The notes below the pieces were generated by a model. The model worked only from the letters and a program-made list of their open reading frames with translations. It was not told the origin of the DNA and made no database searches. DNA of 64,000 bases from Anaerobacillus arseniciselenatis (lineage in GTDB: Bacteria > Bacillota > Bacilli > Bacillales > Anaerobacillaceae). Position 1 is the stretch's first letter, and every line of letters begins with the position of its first letter. Positions 18,167-27,006 of the stretch are shown here, piece by piece. The position numbers were made by a program, and so were the translations under genes. Location: positions 62,001 through 126,000 of the forward strand of contig NZ_MLQQ01000002.1 of assembly GCF_001865995.1 (NCBI RefSeq), read 5' to 3'.

Positions 18167-19240
18167 ATGATTAAAATTGGTAGAAATGATAGTTGTCCTT
18201 GTGGTAGTGGGAAAAAATATAAAAAATGCTGTGGGAAAAATAACGTAATTACTGTCGGACATATTATTGAAAAAGAATTAGAAGAAATACATAAAGATAT
18301 TATCCAATATGCTATGACGAACTATGATGACTTTATACAAGACTATGTGGAAAAGTATCATCATGATATTGAATTTCCAGAGGAAGCGGCGGAGGTATTT
18401 CACTTTTACTGCACTTTGTATGTGATAACAACCGTTGAAATGGAAAATGGTAAGACGATATTAGTAGAATACATAGATCGCTACGTACATAAACAAAAAA
18501 GGCAACAAATAAAGGATATTATGAGGTCGTGGGCAAAAGCCAGACCGTCGATTTCGATTGTTTGTGAAAAAGACGATAACAATGATCTAAAAGTGGAAGA
18601 CTTTTTTGCGGAAGAAATGATGACCTTATCCGTTCCAGAAGATCATGCCGATATTAGTGTCGGTGGAATGTTACTTAGTATTATTTTACCTGCAGGCCAC
18701 GAAAAATGGATGACCTTTACGGTTGGTCTTGATATAACAAGTGATAAGACCGAAAAAATGACAACAAAAATACTTAGGTTACTTGAAGAAACTGGTCTTG
18801 ACTCAACCGAATTTGTTACTAGTAACTTCATAGAGCTTGTTAGTGAATTTATTTATACTGAGGCTGAATTAACGGCAACGGATGTGGAATGGCAATCCCA
18901 AGCTCAATTTGAAGTTGCTCAATTATTAGAGGAAAAGATCTCAAACTACTTTTCTCAGGGTGAGATCATCAATTTAGCATTTATGCTTTGGCAAAAATTT
19001 TGCGACAAGAAAAATCCAAGAATTCAAAAACCAGTTCTTTATGTTGCGGCGATCATTTATTTAATGGATCAAATGATGCCATTTGGAATAGGTGTTACCC
19101 AAGCTGGACTAGCTAAAGATTTTAATATTCCAAGTAGTAGCATTTCTAATAAGTTTAAAGAATTAGAGGCTATACTTAGTGAAGATATTAACGAACTAAA
19201 AACACGGTTACATGAATTAAACAATGGTGTGCACCATTAA
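18167..19240 (+). CDS. SEC-C motif protein with C-terminal winged-helix-like segment
   Basis: 357 residues from the ATG at 18167; GGAAGGAGA lies eight bases upstream, which the earlier ATG at 18158 would overlap. The N-terminus carries the SEC-C zinc motif [13 protein letters not shown]. The middle is helical and acidic. Near the C-terminus [26 protein letters not shown] looks like a helix-turn-helix. SEC-C motifs bind zinc and often mediate contacts with other proteins, as in SecA. The overall function is unknown. Confidence 0.75.
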   Translation: MIKIGRNDSCPCGSGKKYKKCCGKNNVITVGHIIEKELEEIHKDIIQYAMTNYDDFIQDYVEKYHHDIEFPEEAAEVFHFYCTLYVITTVEMENGKTILVEYIDRYVHKQKRQQIKDIMRSWAKARPSISIVCEKDDNNDLKVEDFFAEEMMTLSVPEDHADISVGGMLLSIILPAGHEKWMTFTVGLDITSDKTEKMTTKILRLLEETGLDSTEFVTSNFIELVSEFIYTEAELTATDVEWQSQAQFEVAQLLEEKISNYFSQGEIINLAFMLWQKFCDKKNPRIQKPVLYVAAIIYLMDQMMPFGIGVTQAGLAKDFNIPSSSISNKFKELEAILSEDINELKTRLHELNNGVHH

Positions 19241-19409
19241 GTATATGAGTTGCGATAAGTCGCTCGCAACTACATATAGTTTAATATAGCTCACATTAGG
19301 TACTTGTGAAATTCACTGAATTGCATTTTTAGTGAGATTAGGTCTGCGTATTGTTTGGCTGAATATACTAGCGAGAATGTCACTCGTCGAAAACTGGTAT
19401 TGTTAAAAA

Positions 19410-19450
19410 AATAGCTTCTCTTGCTGGAAATGCAGGAGAGCTATTTTTTT
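19410..19450 (+). terminator. Rho-independent terminator
   Basis: AATAGCTTCTCTTGC pairs with GCAGGAGAGCTATT and is followed by seven T. It lies about 170 bases after the SEC-C gene. Confidence 0.8.
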
Positions 19451-19510
19451 GTTTGTAAAATGTCAGGATAAGTTAATATGCTCCCATAAAAATTAAGGAA
19501 GACGGTTGTA

Positions 19511-19587
19511 AGCGGACATCTATTCCGTTATTTGGCGAAAAAAGGTTTGATGGCGTTTTTTTCAAAATAACAGAACGTATGTCCGTA
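19511..19587. repeat. Family A palindromic repeat (hairpin pair)
   Basis: AGCGGACATCTATTCCGTT at the left faces ATAACAGAACGTATGTCCGT at the right, making a long hairpin with about 35 bases between the arms. It lies in the 535-base gap before the coiled-coil gene, which otherwise holds only the terminator at 19410. Confidence 0.7.
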
Positions 19588-19775
19588 CAGGTGCTGGAAA
19601 TGACATCTATTAAATCTTTTTTCACAATTGTCGTCCTTACTTTCAAATACGATAACATAAAGAACTCGTTCTACCGTCGTATTAAGCGTCTATTCCAGAT
19701 CTGAAGCAAAAGATATAAACTCTAGAAAAGCACCTTTAAAAATAGTATAATTACTCTTAAAAGGAGGTGAGTGAA

Positions 19776-20249
19776 ATGATCGAAAAAAGATTAGATCGAA
19801 TTGAAGATATGCTGTCGCAATTGATTGGCATGGTAGCAAAGTTGAGTGAAGATCAGCAAGAGATGAAAAAAGAATTAGCCGGAGTGAAGGATGAACAGCA
19901 AGGAATGAAGCAAGAACAACAAGGAATGAAGAAAGAACTACATGAAATGAAGCAAGAACAGCAAGGAATGAAGAAAGAACTACATGAAATGAAGCAAGAA
20001 CAGCAAGGAATGAAGAAAGAACTACATGAAATGAAGCAAGAACAACAAGGAATGAAGAAAGAGCAGCAAGGAATGAAAAAAGAGCTAATAAAAACGAACA
20101 TTAAGTTGGACGAGCTCGAGCAAAAAAGCGAAAAAAGGCATGAAGAAGTTATCCAGCGTTTTCAGGCCTTTGAGAGAGACAAAGATTTTATTTGGGAAAA
20201 AACGGTTAACAACGAAAGAGAGATTGGTAATTTAAAAAGACTCTTCTAG
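19776..20249 (+). CDS. Coiled-coil protein with 14-residue repeats
   Basis: 157 residues from the ATG at 19776 (AAGGAGGTGA just upstream; the GTG at 19767 lies inside that site). The centre is made of three exact copies of KELHEMKQEQQGMK, flanked by shorter versions (KEQQGMK, KQEQQGMK). The repeat is two heptads, so a long parallel coiled coil is likely. The ends (RLDRIEDMLSQLIGM and VIQRFQAFERDKDFIWEK) are non-repetitive. Small Bacillus proteins of this type are common and uncharacterised. Repeat number may vary between strains. Confidence 0.75.
   Translation: MIEKRLDRIEDMLSQLIGMVAKLSEDQQEMKKELAGVKDEQQGMKQEQQGMKKELHEMKQEQQGMKKELHEMKQEQQGMKKELHEMKQEQQGMKKEQQGMKKELIKTNIKLDELEQKSEKRHEEVIQRFQAFERDKDFIWEKTVNNEREIGNLKRLF
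19931..20056 (+). repeat. Three 42-bp tandem repeats inside a coiled-coil gene
   Basis: Units start at 19931, 19973 and 20015 and are identical or nearly so; each encodes 14 residues (two heptads). Unit boundaries keep the frame, so gain or loss would only change coiled-coil length. Confidence 0.9.
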
Positions 20250-20299
20250 ACCCCGAAACAACATTTGAAAATACCTCTCAAGTTATAAAACTCAATCAG

Positions 20300-20332
20300 T
20301 GACCAGTGTAGGTCATGGCCCTATGCTGGTCA
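20300..20332 (+). terminator. Stem-loop after the coiled-coil gene
   Basis: TGACCAGTGTAGG pairs with CCTATGCTGGTCA (two weak pairs) around a short loop. The T-rich tract behind it is imperfect (TTAATATTTTC). Confidence 0.5.
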
Positions 20333-20346
20333 TTAATATTTTCTAC

Positions 20347-20373
20347 AAAAAAAGAGGTGTCACAGTGACACCC
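20347..20373 (-). terminator. Terminator of the S9 peptidase gene
   Basis: On the minus strand GGTGTCAC and GTGACACC form a tight hairpin followed by TCTTTTTTT. Confidence 0.9.
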
Positions 20374-20390
20374 CGATTGCTAATTATATT

Positions 20391-22388
20391 TTAGTTACGG
20401 CGATCGTCAAACCACCCAATTAAATGCTCCAAACGTTCTAAGCGGTGTTTCGGTTTTCCTGAGCGTGAAAGATCATGGTTTTCATCTGGAAAGCGAACGA
20501 GTTTTGTTTCGACACCGAGACGTTTTAAGGCAATATACCATTGCTCAGCTTGCTCCATTGGACAACGTAAGTCTTGTTCAGAGTGCAAAATAAGTGTTGG
20601 TGTTTTCACATCTCGCGCAAACATAAGTGGTGAAATCTTTAATAGTTTTTCGACATCATCCCATAAATCGGCATGTCCGTGTTGCCATTCAGTGAAGAAG
20701 AAGCCGATATCACTAGTTCCGTAGAAGCTATGCCAGTTACAAATACTCCGTTGCGTAACGGCTGCTTTGAAACGATCGGTACGAGTAACGATCACGTTCG
20801 TCATATAACCGCCGTAGCTTCCACCGGTAACGAATAATTGGTCGTGGTCGATGTAGTTAAAGTTTTCTAACGCATAATCGACACCCGCGATAATATCTTC
20901 ATAATCCATTCCACCGTAGTCACCAATCACGGCATTAACGAAGTCATGACCGTAGCCGTGGCTTCCTCTTGGGTTCGTGTAAAGAACGACGTAACCTTTT
21001 GAAGCCATTAATTGCATTTCATGGTGTAAACCATTCCCGTATGCTGTTGCTGGACCACCGTGAATTTGCAGGATCATTGGATATTTTTTACCTTCTTCAT
21101 AACCGTAAGGCTTCATAATCCAGCCTTCAATCTCCCAACCATCGGTACTCTTGTAATGGATATTTTCTGGAGTGCTTAATTGTACTTCATTATATAGTTC
21201 TTTGTTCCAATTCGTAAGTTTTTCAATCTTACTTAAATCATTTAAGTCTTGTGTTACTATATCTCCTGTTGAATGAGGCGTCGCAAGTACTAGAACCGCT
21301 TGATCTTCGCTGACGATATCATAAGAAGAGACGGATGCAACGGATGGAGATAGTGCAGCTGAAACTTCTCCTTCTAGAGTTACTTTGAATAATTGGCAAT
21401 CACCACCAACGGTTGCCATAAAGTAAAGGTGAGAGTTAGTAGCATCCCAAACGAGGCGAGGCTCTGCTGTATCATACTTTGCATCAACACCGACAAGGTT
21501 TCCAACTGTGTAATCAAAGTTTTCCGTTAAGTTTGTCAGTTGACCTGTTTCTACTGAAAACAAGAGGACATTAGCATTCCCTTGACTTCTTTCCCCACGT
21601 GTATGGCCAATCACTGCTAGCCATTTACCGTCTGGTGAAAAGAAAGGTGCCATTAAATATCCATTTCCTTGATAAAAAAGAGACTCTTCTTTTGCGGCGA
21701 TATCGTATTTCCAAATCGCAGGGAGGTAGCCCCACTCTTTATCTTCAGCCTTCGTTCCGATGTAAACTAAGCTTTTTCCGTCTGGAGAAAAACGTGGCTG
21801 AGAAAAATCATGATCGCCTTCGGTAATTTTCGTATAAGATTTTGTATCAATGTCATACAAGAAAACATGTTTACGGTCTTCGTTATAAATACCAACGCCG
21901 TCACCTTTATATCGAAGGCGAGTAATGACCTTTACATCACTTTTTTCTTCAGGTTTTTCTTCCTCTTTATCGGAGGTAAGCTTTAAGTCACCGTTAATCG
22001 TAAGAGCAAGCTGCTTGCCATCTGGTGACCAAGAAAAATCACCAACTCCTTGTTTTACGTCAGTTAATTGGATCGCTTCACCCCCATCGGTATGTAAAAG
22101 CCACACTTGGTTTTTTCCTGTGCGGTTAGAACGGAAAGCGATCATGCTTCCATCAGGTGACCACTTTGGCGCAGCATCTTTCACTAAGCTTTCTTTTGAA
22201 TAATGAGAGGTGAATTGTCTACCTTCACCGTTTAAATCAGTAACATAAATATAAGAATAATAGCCATCTTTTTCTTTATCTACATGAGTTAACACGTAGG
22301 CAGCTTTGTCTTTGTTAGGCGACACTACAGGGTCTCCTACAAACTTAAATTTACATAAATCTTCTGCTGTTATCGGACGTTTCGTCAT
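20391..22388 (-). CDS. yuxL: S9 family prolyl oligopeptidase / acylaminoacyl peptidase
   Basis: About 665 residues from the ATG at 22388, seven bases from GGAGG; an ATG at 22394 is only one to two bases from that site. The N-terminal 380 residues form a TolB/WD40-like propeller with repeated FSPDGK and WSPDG motifs. The C-terminal alpha/beta hydrolase has the nucleophile in GGSYGGYM (Ser near residue 522), the acid in HSEQDLRCP and the His in DENHDLS. It resembles B. subtilis YuxL. No signal peptide is seen, so it should act on short peptides in the cytoplasm. Confidence 0.92.
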   Translation of the reverse strand: MTKRPITAEDLCKFKFVGDPVVSPNKDKAAYVLTHVDKEKDGYYSYIYVTDLNGEGRQFTSHYSKESLVKDAAPKWSPDGSMIAFRSNRTGKNQVWLLHTDGGEAIQLTDVKQGVGDFSWSPDGKQLALTINGDLKLTSDKEEEKPEEKSDVKVITRLRYKGDGVGIYNEDRKHVFLYDIDTKSYTKITEGDHDFSQPRFSPDGKSLVYIGTKAEDKEWGYLPAIWKYDIAAKEESLFYQGNGYLMAPFFSPDGKWLAVIGHTRGERSQGNANVLLFSVETGQLTNLTENFDYTVGNLVGVDAKYDTAEPRLVWDATNSHLYFMATVGGDCQLFKVTLEGEVSAALSPSVASVSSYDIVSEDQAVLVLATPHSTGDIVTQDLNDLSKIEKLTNWNKELYNEVQLSTPENIHYKSTDGWEIEGWIMKPYGYEEGKKYPMILQIHGGPATAYGNGLHHEMQLMASKGYVVLYTNPRGSHGYGHDFVNAVIGDYGGMDYEDIIAGVDYALENFNYIDHDQLFVTGGSYGGYMTNVIVTRTDRFKAAVTQRSICNWHSFYGTSDIGFFFTEWQHGHADLWDDVEKLLKISPLMFARDVKTPTLILHSEQDLRCPMEQAEQWYIALKRLGVETKLVRFPDENHDLSRSGKPKHRLERLEHLIGWFDDRRN

Positions 22389-22649
22389 TTTCATTCCTCC
22401 ATTATGTACAAATATAAATCTATTTTAACATTTCGGCATTCGAAATAAAATAAATTTATCCTATTTATAGAATAAAAAGAAAATCGAATGTAAACAGGGA
22501 TAGATGAAAGGAACGACATACGAATTTTTTTATGGCAATATAAAATTTTATTCCATGATCCGATAGACGGTCTCTAGAACTTGCTCCTGCGTCACCCCCC
22601 CTCGAATAAAAATTTCCATTTTTGGCATACTTTGATCGAGGTGATAAAA

Positions 22650-23069
22650 ATGAAAAATATTACGAAGTGGTTATTGATCAGTGTTATTTGTTTTTTCTTC
22701 GTTATTGATCCAATCACTCCAGAGTTGGCTGAAGCGAAAAATGACAATGATGAACTTTTTATTCAAATTGTCACTGGAGAATTTAGTTCAAAAACAGACG
22801 ATGGAAAAGAGATCGAAGCGTATCGTTGGGATCCAGGGACGATCTTTGTTCCGAAAGGGCAAGACGTCAAGTTAAGTATTTTCGGTGTAAATGGAAAATC
22901 ACATCCGTTTTATATTGAAGGGACGAATATAAAAGATGAAGTAAGGAAAGGCGAAGAAACAATAGTGAAGTTTCGATTTGAAGAGGAAGGGATTTACCGC
23001 ATCGTTTGTACGGCACATGAAACTATTGAGCAAAACGGCCCGATGATAGGCTATATTGTCGTAAAATAA
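22650..23069 (+). CDS. Secreted or membrane-anchored cupredoxin-like protein
   Basis: 139 residues from the ATG at 22650 (GAGGTG upstream). An N-terminal hydrophobic segment of about 20 residues acts as signal or anchor. The rest is a cupredoxin fold: a His in SHPFYIEG, then Cys and His in CTAHE and a Met in NGPMIGY, the usual H-C-H-M order of a type 1 copper site. It probably binds copper outside the membrane and could carry electrons. A terminator at 23117-23163 follows, so it is monocistronic. Confidence 0.78.
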   Translation: MKNITKWLLISVICFFFVIDPITPELAEAKNDNDELFIQIVTGEFSSKTDDGKEIEAYRWDPGTIFVPKGQDVKLSIFGVNGKSHPFYIEGTNIKDEVRKGEETIVKFRFEEEGIYRIVCTAHETIEQNGPMIGYIVVK

Positions 23070-23116
23070 ACGAGCATATATATTGGATTTTGAAAATGTT
23101 TTTTTAAAATTTTGAC

Positions 23117-23163
23117 AAGGTAACTTTCCGCCTTCAGTGAGGGTTGGGGAGTTACCTTTTTTT
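23117..23163 (+). terminator. Rho-independent terminator
   Basis: AAGGTAACTTTCC pairs with GGGGAGTTACCTT and is followed by a T-tract of about seven. Confidence 0.88.
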
Positions 23164-23347
23164 GGGGTGTGTAAAATAGATGAGGAGATACGTACTAATT
23201 TTTCTATCGGTTTATGAATATTGATATATTATGAGGTTATATAGGGAAAGGACAAGTGAGTAGGGCAATAAAGATTGTGATATTGAAAAAAGCCAGAATT
23301 AATACAGATTGTAAGTTTTGCAATAAAAAAGTTGTGGAGTGATTTTT

Positions 23348-24538
23348 ATGGCTGGTGCAAAGCAAAAAAGAGCGCGGACTTTTAATTTGCCTGTCATCTT
23401 CGGTGTGACGTTAATGACTGTCCTCGGGGTTTCTAGTGTTTCGCCAGCTTTCCCTGAGATTATGTCAGCATTAAATATCACGGAAACACAAGTGGGACTT
23501 TTGATTACCGTCTTTACGGTTCCAGGTGTCATTTTAACTCCTTTAATGGGCGTACTGGCGGACAGGTTCGGAAGAAAAAAAGTACTTATTCCTTCTCTTA
23601 TATTATTTGGGTTTGCTGGAGGTATGGTCGGTTTCAGCCAAAATTTTTCAACACTGTTGTTGTTGCGTTTTTTTCAAGGAATTGGTGCGGCTGGTTTAGG
23701 CTCCTTAAACGTGACAATTATCGGTGATTTATATGATGGAAACGAAAGAACAAAGGTGATGGGGCACAACGCCAGCGTTTTAAGTATCGGAACTGCAGTT
23801 TATCCGTTAATTGGTGGTAGTTTAGCTGCTGTTAGCTGGAATTTCCCATTTTTATTACCGTGGCTCGCTATTCCTTTAGGGTTTGCCGTGATGATTTTTC
23901 TCAAAGTTCCTGAGCTGGAAAATAAACAACATTTTAAACAATATTTAAGGAATGCTTGGACAGGAATTACAGATCAAAAAGTGATCGGTATTTTTTTGGC
24001 TGGAGTTATCGTTTTTATCATTCTTTACGGAAGTTATTTAACGTATTTTAGTATTTTACTAGGTAAAGTTTATCAAGCTTCTTCTTTTATTATAGGTTTA
24101 CTAATGTTTTCGATGTCGATCACGACGGCTGTCGTTGCTAGTCAGTTAGGTAGATTAAATAAGCGCTATCGTAAACATAGTCTTCTTAAAATAGGCTTTT
24201 GCGGATACGCGATTTCAATGGTAATGATTCCTTTTGTGAATGAAATATCGCTTTTTTTAATTCCTATTTTCATTTTCGGTGCCGCACATGGTTTAACGAT
24301 GCCAAGCTTACAAACACTGTTAGCCGAACAAGCGCCAATGAAATTTAGAGGTATTTACATGTCTCTTAACGGAGCAATGCTTAGAATAGGGCAGACGACA
24401 GGACCTCTGATGATCGGTTTAATTTATATGATCGGCGGATTTAACGGAGCTTTTTTCGGAGGTTCAATCATCGCTGTCGTCGGTTTGTTAGTCGTTCATT
24501 TTATGGTGGCGTGTTTTGATGCTACAGGACGTCTATAA
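23348..24538 (+). CDS. MFS transporter (DHA1-like drug efflux family)
   Basis: 396 residues with 12 predicted membrane helices. The MFS motif A is seen after helix 2 (GVLADRFGRKKVLIPS) and the motif C-like GIGAAGLGSLN and SIGTAVYPLIGG follow. The start is set by GGAG before the ATG at 23348. Proton-coupled export of drugs or small metabolites is likely; the substrate is unknown. The last 43 bases overlap, tail to tail, the gene on the other strand. Confidence 0.87.
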   Translation: MAGAKQKRARTFNLPVIFGVTLMTVLGVSSVSPAFPEIMSALNITETQVGLLITVFTVPGVILTPLMGVLADRFGRKKVLIPSLILFGFAGGMVGFSQNFSTLLLLRFFQGIGAAGLGSLNVTIIGDLYDGNERTKVMGHNASVLSIGTAVYPLIGGSLAAVSWNFPFLLPWLAIPLGFAVMIFLKVPELENKQHFKQYLRNAWTGITDQKVIGIFLAGVIVFIILYGSYLTYFSILLGKVYQASSFIIGLLMFSMSITTAVVASQLGRLNKRYRKHSLLKIGFCGYAISMVMIPFVNEISLFLIPIFIFGAAHGLTMPSLQTLLAEQAPMKFRGIYMSLNGAMLRIGQTTGPLMIGLIYMIGGFNGAFFGGSIIAVVGLLVVHFMVACFDATGRL

Positions 24539-25131
24539 AGAATAACCAATACATATGGACGAAGCCACTGGATAATAACCCCGGTGATTAATGCATTTAG
24601 CAACGTACCAATACCAACAGCACCATTGAAAAATAAAGCAATCATTACTAATCCAATACTAATTATCGCCCGCGATATACCAAAAGACCAACCTGTTTTA
24701 TCTGTTAAAATAACCATCGACCGGTCGATAGGATTTGGTGCAAAGTTTGATTCTAAATAAATCGCAATTCCGATTGCGCTAAAAAGGATGCCTAGTAATA
24801 AAAATATAACTTGTTCTAATAAATGATTAGGTATTAACCATTCTCCTAATAACAAAAGCCATGTATCAATCCCAAATCCTGTAATAATGGAAGTTAATAT
24901 AACTAAAAGTTCAGGCCTTGCTTTTAAAGCTATTGCATTAAGCAAAACCATAGCAGACCCAACAACAATTTCCCAACTACCTATCGTTAATCCAAATGTG
25001 CGAAATAAACCAACGAGTAATGCATCAAAGGGTGAAGTGCCTAATTGAGATTGAATGGTGAGAGTAATTCCTAATGTTAATACGACAATCCCAATAAAAT
25101 ATATTAGAAATGATTTACCGATTTTTTTCAT
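24496..25131 (-). CDS. YczE/YyaS/YitT-type membrane protein
   Basis: 211 residues with five to six hydrophobic helices. The motifs IGIVVLTLGITLTIQSQLGTSP at the N-terminus and NFAPNPIDRSMV in the middle are typical of the YczE/YitT family, whose function is unknown. Its 3' end overlaps the MFS gene by 43 bases in the opposite strand, so both reading frames constrain that segment. Confidence 0.8.
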   Translation of the reverse strand: MKKIGKSFLIYFIGIVVLTLGITLTIQSQLGTSPFDALLVGLFRTFGLTIGSWEIVVGSAMVLLNAIALKARPELLVILTSIITGFGIDTWLLLLGEWLIPNHLLEQVIFLLLGILFSAIGIAIYLESNFAPNPIDRSMVILTDKTGWSFGISRAIISIGLVMIALFFNGAVGIGTLLNALITGVIIQWLRPYVLVILYRRPVASKHATIK

Positions 25132-25283
25132 ATATATCCCCCGTTATTTTAAAAATTGAATGATTTATAGTATGTGATTGCAGAACGATATCCTCAAATA
25201 ATAAACGTATATTGAATTTTTATCAATTCCTGGTTCAATCCCAATATTCCCGATAAAAAGGGGGGAAAGTCTTGATTCAATAA

Positions 25284-25316
25284 TAGCTTTACTTCCAAAA
25301 GAGGTAGAGCTTTTTT
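25284..25316 (+). terminator. Terminator-like hairpin without an upstream gene
   Basis: AGCTTTACTTC pairs with GAGGTAGAGCT and six T follow. No plus-strand gene ends before it because the flanking gene is on the other strand. It sits 135 bases ahead of the HEXXH gene, where it might act as a leader attenuator. The rest of the 319-base gap shows nothing else clear. Confidence 0.55.
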
Positions 25317-25450
25317 ATTTGTTTCGTATCATACGTTTTGTAATGTCAATTTTTTTTTTGAATATTATCTTAATAAGAAGAAATTTAAAGAGCCATATCA
25401 ACTTGCTTTGCTTGATTTGTTTTTACTTAAAAAACAAGGATGTGCTCGAA

Positions 25451-26032
25451 ATGAAAATTATTGAGTTGATCGATTATTTAGATGACGAAAGTAGCAGTAT
25501 TAAAAAGAAATTCGGTGTTTCAAAGCTTCATATGATCGACGCATATAATGGTATTCATGCAGCGATTGAATGGTTAAGTACTTCCATTTATAAAAAAGTT
25601 GTAGAAGATATTGTTTTTAATATTACTGATGAACCGATTAATTTCCCTGGAGAATTAGGGGTTTATGAAGAAGATCTGTTTCAACCAGTGATCTACTTGA
25701 ACATTATGGCAATTGCAGAAGATTATAAGAAAAAAGAATATCTTTTAGAAATGGATCAATGGGAGGTTACTTGCTTTGAATATGCCGCTTTCGTATGTCT
25801 TCATGAAGTCGGACATCTTTTTCATGGTCTAGTTGGAGGTAGCGGAACTGAAAAACGTGATCGTTTATTCGATTATTTTGATAAAGGCGAATATTTCTAT
25901 AAACGCTTCGTGGCTGAAATGAAATACGGATACACTTATAAAGAAAAGAAGAAGTACAGGAATATCCCCCATGAAAAAGCGGCGGATAATTTTGCAAAGC
26001 AGTGCTTACGAATAATGTTGGATGAGCTGTAG
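25451..26032 (+). CDS. Putative zinc metallopeptidase-like protein (HEXXH)
   Basis: 193 residues from the ATG at 25451; the open frame extends upstream to 25319 but there is only a weak AAGGA site near 25436 and no better start. The motif LHEVGHLFHG gives a HEXXH zinc site, and the later NIPHEKAADNFAKQC could supply the third ligand, as in many small bacterial metallopeptidases. There is no signal peptide. I do not recognise the family further. An 11-bp inverted repeat at 26072-26108 lies behind it. Confidence 0.65.
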   Translation: MKIIELIDYLDDESSSIKKKFGVSKLHMIDAYNGIHAAIEWLSTSIYKKVVEDIVFNITDEPINFPGELGVYEEDLFQPVIYLNIMAIAEDYKKKEYLLEMDQWEVTCFEYAAFVCLHEVGHLFHGLVGGSGTEKRDRLFDYFDKGEYFYKRFVAEMKYGYTYKEKKKYRNIPHEKAADNFAKQCLRIMLDEL

Positions 26033-26071
26033 TAGTAGAAGAGGCGTAAGTAAAACAAAGTATATTTAAGT

Positions 26072-26108
26072 AGCCTGTATCAAAGACTTTATATGTATGA
26101 TACAGGCT
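26072..26108. repeat. 11-bp inverted repeat between convergent genes
   Basis: AGCCTGTATCA and TGATACAGGCT are separated by 15 bases, between the ends of the HEXXH gene and cueP. A T-tract follows only about 20 bases later, so a terminator role for either gene is possible but not certain. Confidence 0.5.
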
Positions 26109-26149
26109 AAGTAGTACGGCAACTTTTTTTAGCGTATAAAGTGTTATAG

Positions 26150-26677
26150 TTAACTTAATTGCATTGTTGTGACACAAGTATTATCACCTTCGAAAGTAGA
26201 TAACTGTGATTGGGCCACTTTTCCAGCGTATTCAATCGTGACATTTAAATTTTGCTCTCTAGGTAGCCATAAGTCGATAAAACCATTAGGATGAGATTTA
26301 ACTGTTTTGTCAAGTACTACATTACCATCCGTGTCTTCAATGTAAACGTCAAAATCTTGTGCTACTAATTCTGCTTGACAACCTGTCAAGAAATGAGAAG
26401 TTCAATGATGGGTTTGATTAATGTACGGTGCAATAGCTACGTAAAATTCATCTTCAGGAAGATTATAAATATCTGTAGTTTCATCGTTGTTAATTACGAG
26501 CAATTGATGAGACGATGCTTGAACTGTCGGACTTGATAGATTACCAGAACTGTAACCATAAACCAACTCCTTAATGTTTTCTACTACTTCTCCATTACTT
26601 GCATTATTTCCATCACTGGAACATGCCATTAGTATAACGGATAGCAACCCTATCGCTACGATCATTTTTAGTTTCAT
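26150..26677 (-). CDS. cueP: CueP-family copper-binding lipoprotein with in-frame TGA (candidate selenoprotein)
   Basis: The frame reads through one TGA (26404-26402) and gives 175 residues, the normal CueP length. The start has signal MKLKMIVAIGLLSVILMAC. CueP features follow: IKELVYGYSSG, SSHQLLV, LPEDEFYVAIAPYINQTH, then TGCQAEL, DFDVYIEDTDGNVV, SHPNGFIDLWLPR and STFEGDNTCVTTMQL. Where CueP has a conserved Cys (THPC-x7-C) this gene has TGA, then TSHFLTGC. Frame and length are intact on both sides, so the TGA is either selenocysteine or a nonsense mutation. A SECIS-like hairpin follows it. CueP binds copper outside the membrane in known members. Upstream TATAAT is at 26709-26704. Confidence 0.82.
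26374..26390 (-). promoter_or_regulatory. SECIS-like hairpin downstream of the cueP TGA
   Basis: In the mRNA, CUUGACA and UGUCAAG form a perfect 7-bp stem with a GGU loop. Counting the U of UGA as 1, the loop occupies 22-24, the same positions as GGU in the E. coli fdhF SECIS as I recall it. Bacterial SECIS elements need an upper stem, a small loop with an early G, and this spacing. The stem coincides with the codons for the conserved LTGCQ, so partial coincidence is possible. Confidence 0.6.
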
Positions 26678-26787
26678 TTTTTCTCACCACCTTTTGTACG
26701 TTCATTATATCAGCATTCTTTGTTTACTTACTTTTTCTAAGGCGTTTTTCATAATATCTTCAATCTTGCCAGAAAAAAATAAATGCA

Positions 26788-26820
26788 AAACACATTTTTC
26801 GAGCCTTGAAAAACGTGTTT
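26788..26820 (-). terminator. 13-bp hairpin, probable terminator of the sulfite oxidase-like gene
   Basis: AAACACATTTTTC and GAAAAACGTGTTT pair with one mismatch. Read on the minus strand the hairpin is followed, after TGCATTTA, by a T-tract. It lies about 190 bases past the end of the molybdoenzyme gene. The rest of the 329-base gap 26678-27006 holds the cueP promoter. Confidence 0.6.
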
Positions 26821-27006
26821 ATATCAACGATTCATTAACTTTTTAGTTCCTATTGTGACATACGCACCTAGAAAAGTTCTCCACTTTTTCTTCACATTTT
26901 TTTCTGTTAATTTTTGTTCCGCGTTCCTAAAATTTAAGGCTATTTTAACATGAGGGATGTCATATTTATGGTAAAATTAAGTAGTACATGGAAGGTGAAG
27001 GTGAGG

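Noticed and set aside
19853..20101. Minus-strand Cys/Phe/Ser-rich frame (FFIPCCS repeats)
   Set aside because: It is the antisense of the 42-bp repeats in the coiled-coil gene.
25767..26177. Minus-strand 136-codon frame
   Set aside because: Antisense to the HEXXH gene, which has the zinc motif and the better context.
26150..26389. A separate 79-residue gene starting at a TTG in cueP
   Set aside because: It is the C-terminal half of CueP in the same frame as the upstream part, divided only by the TGA.
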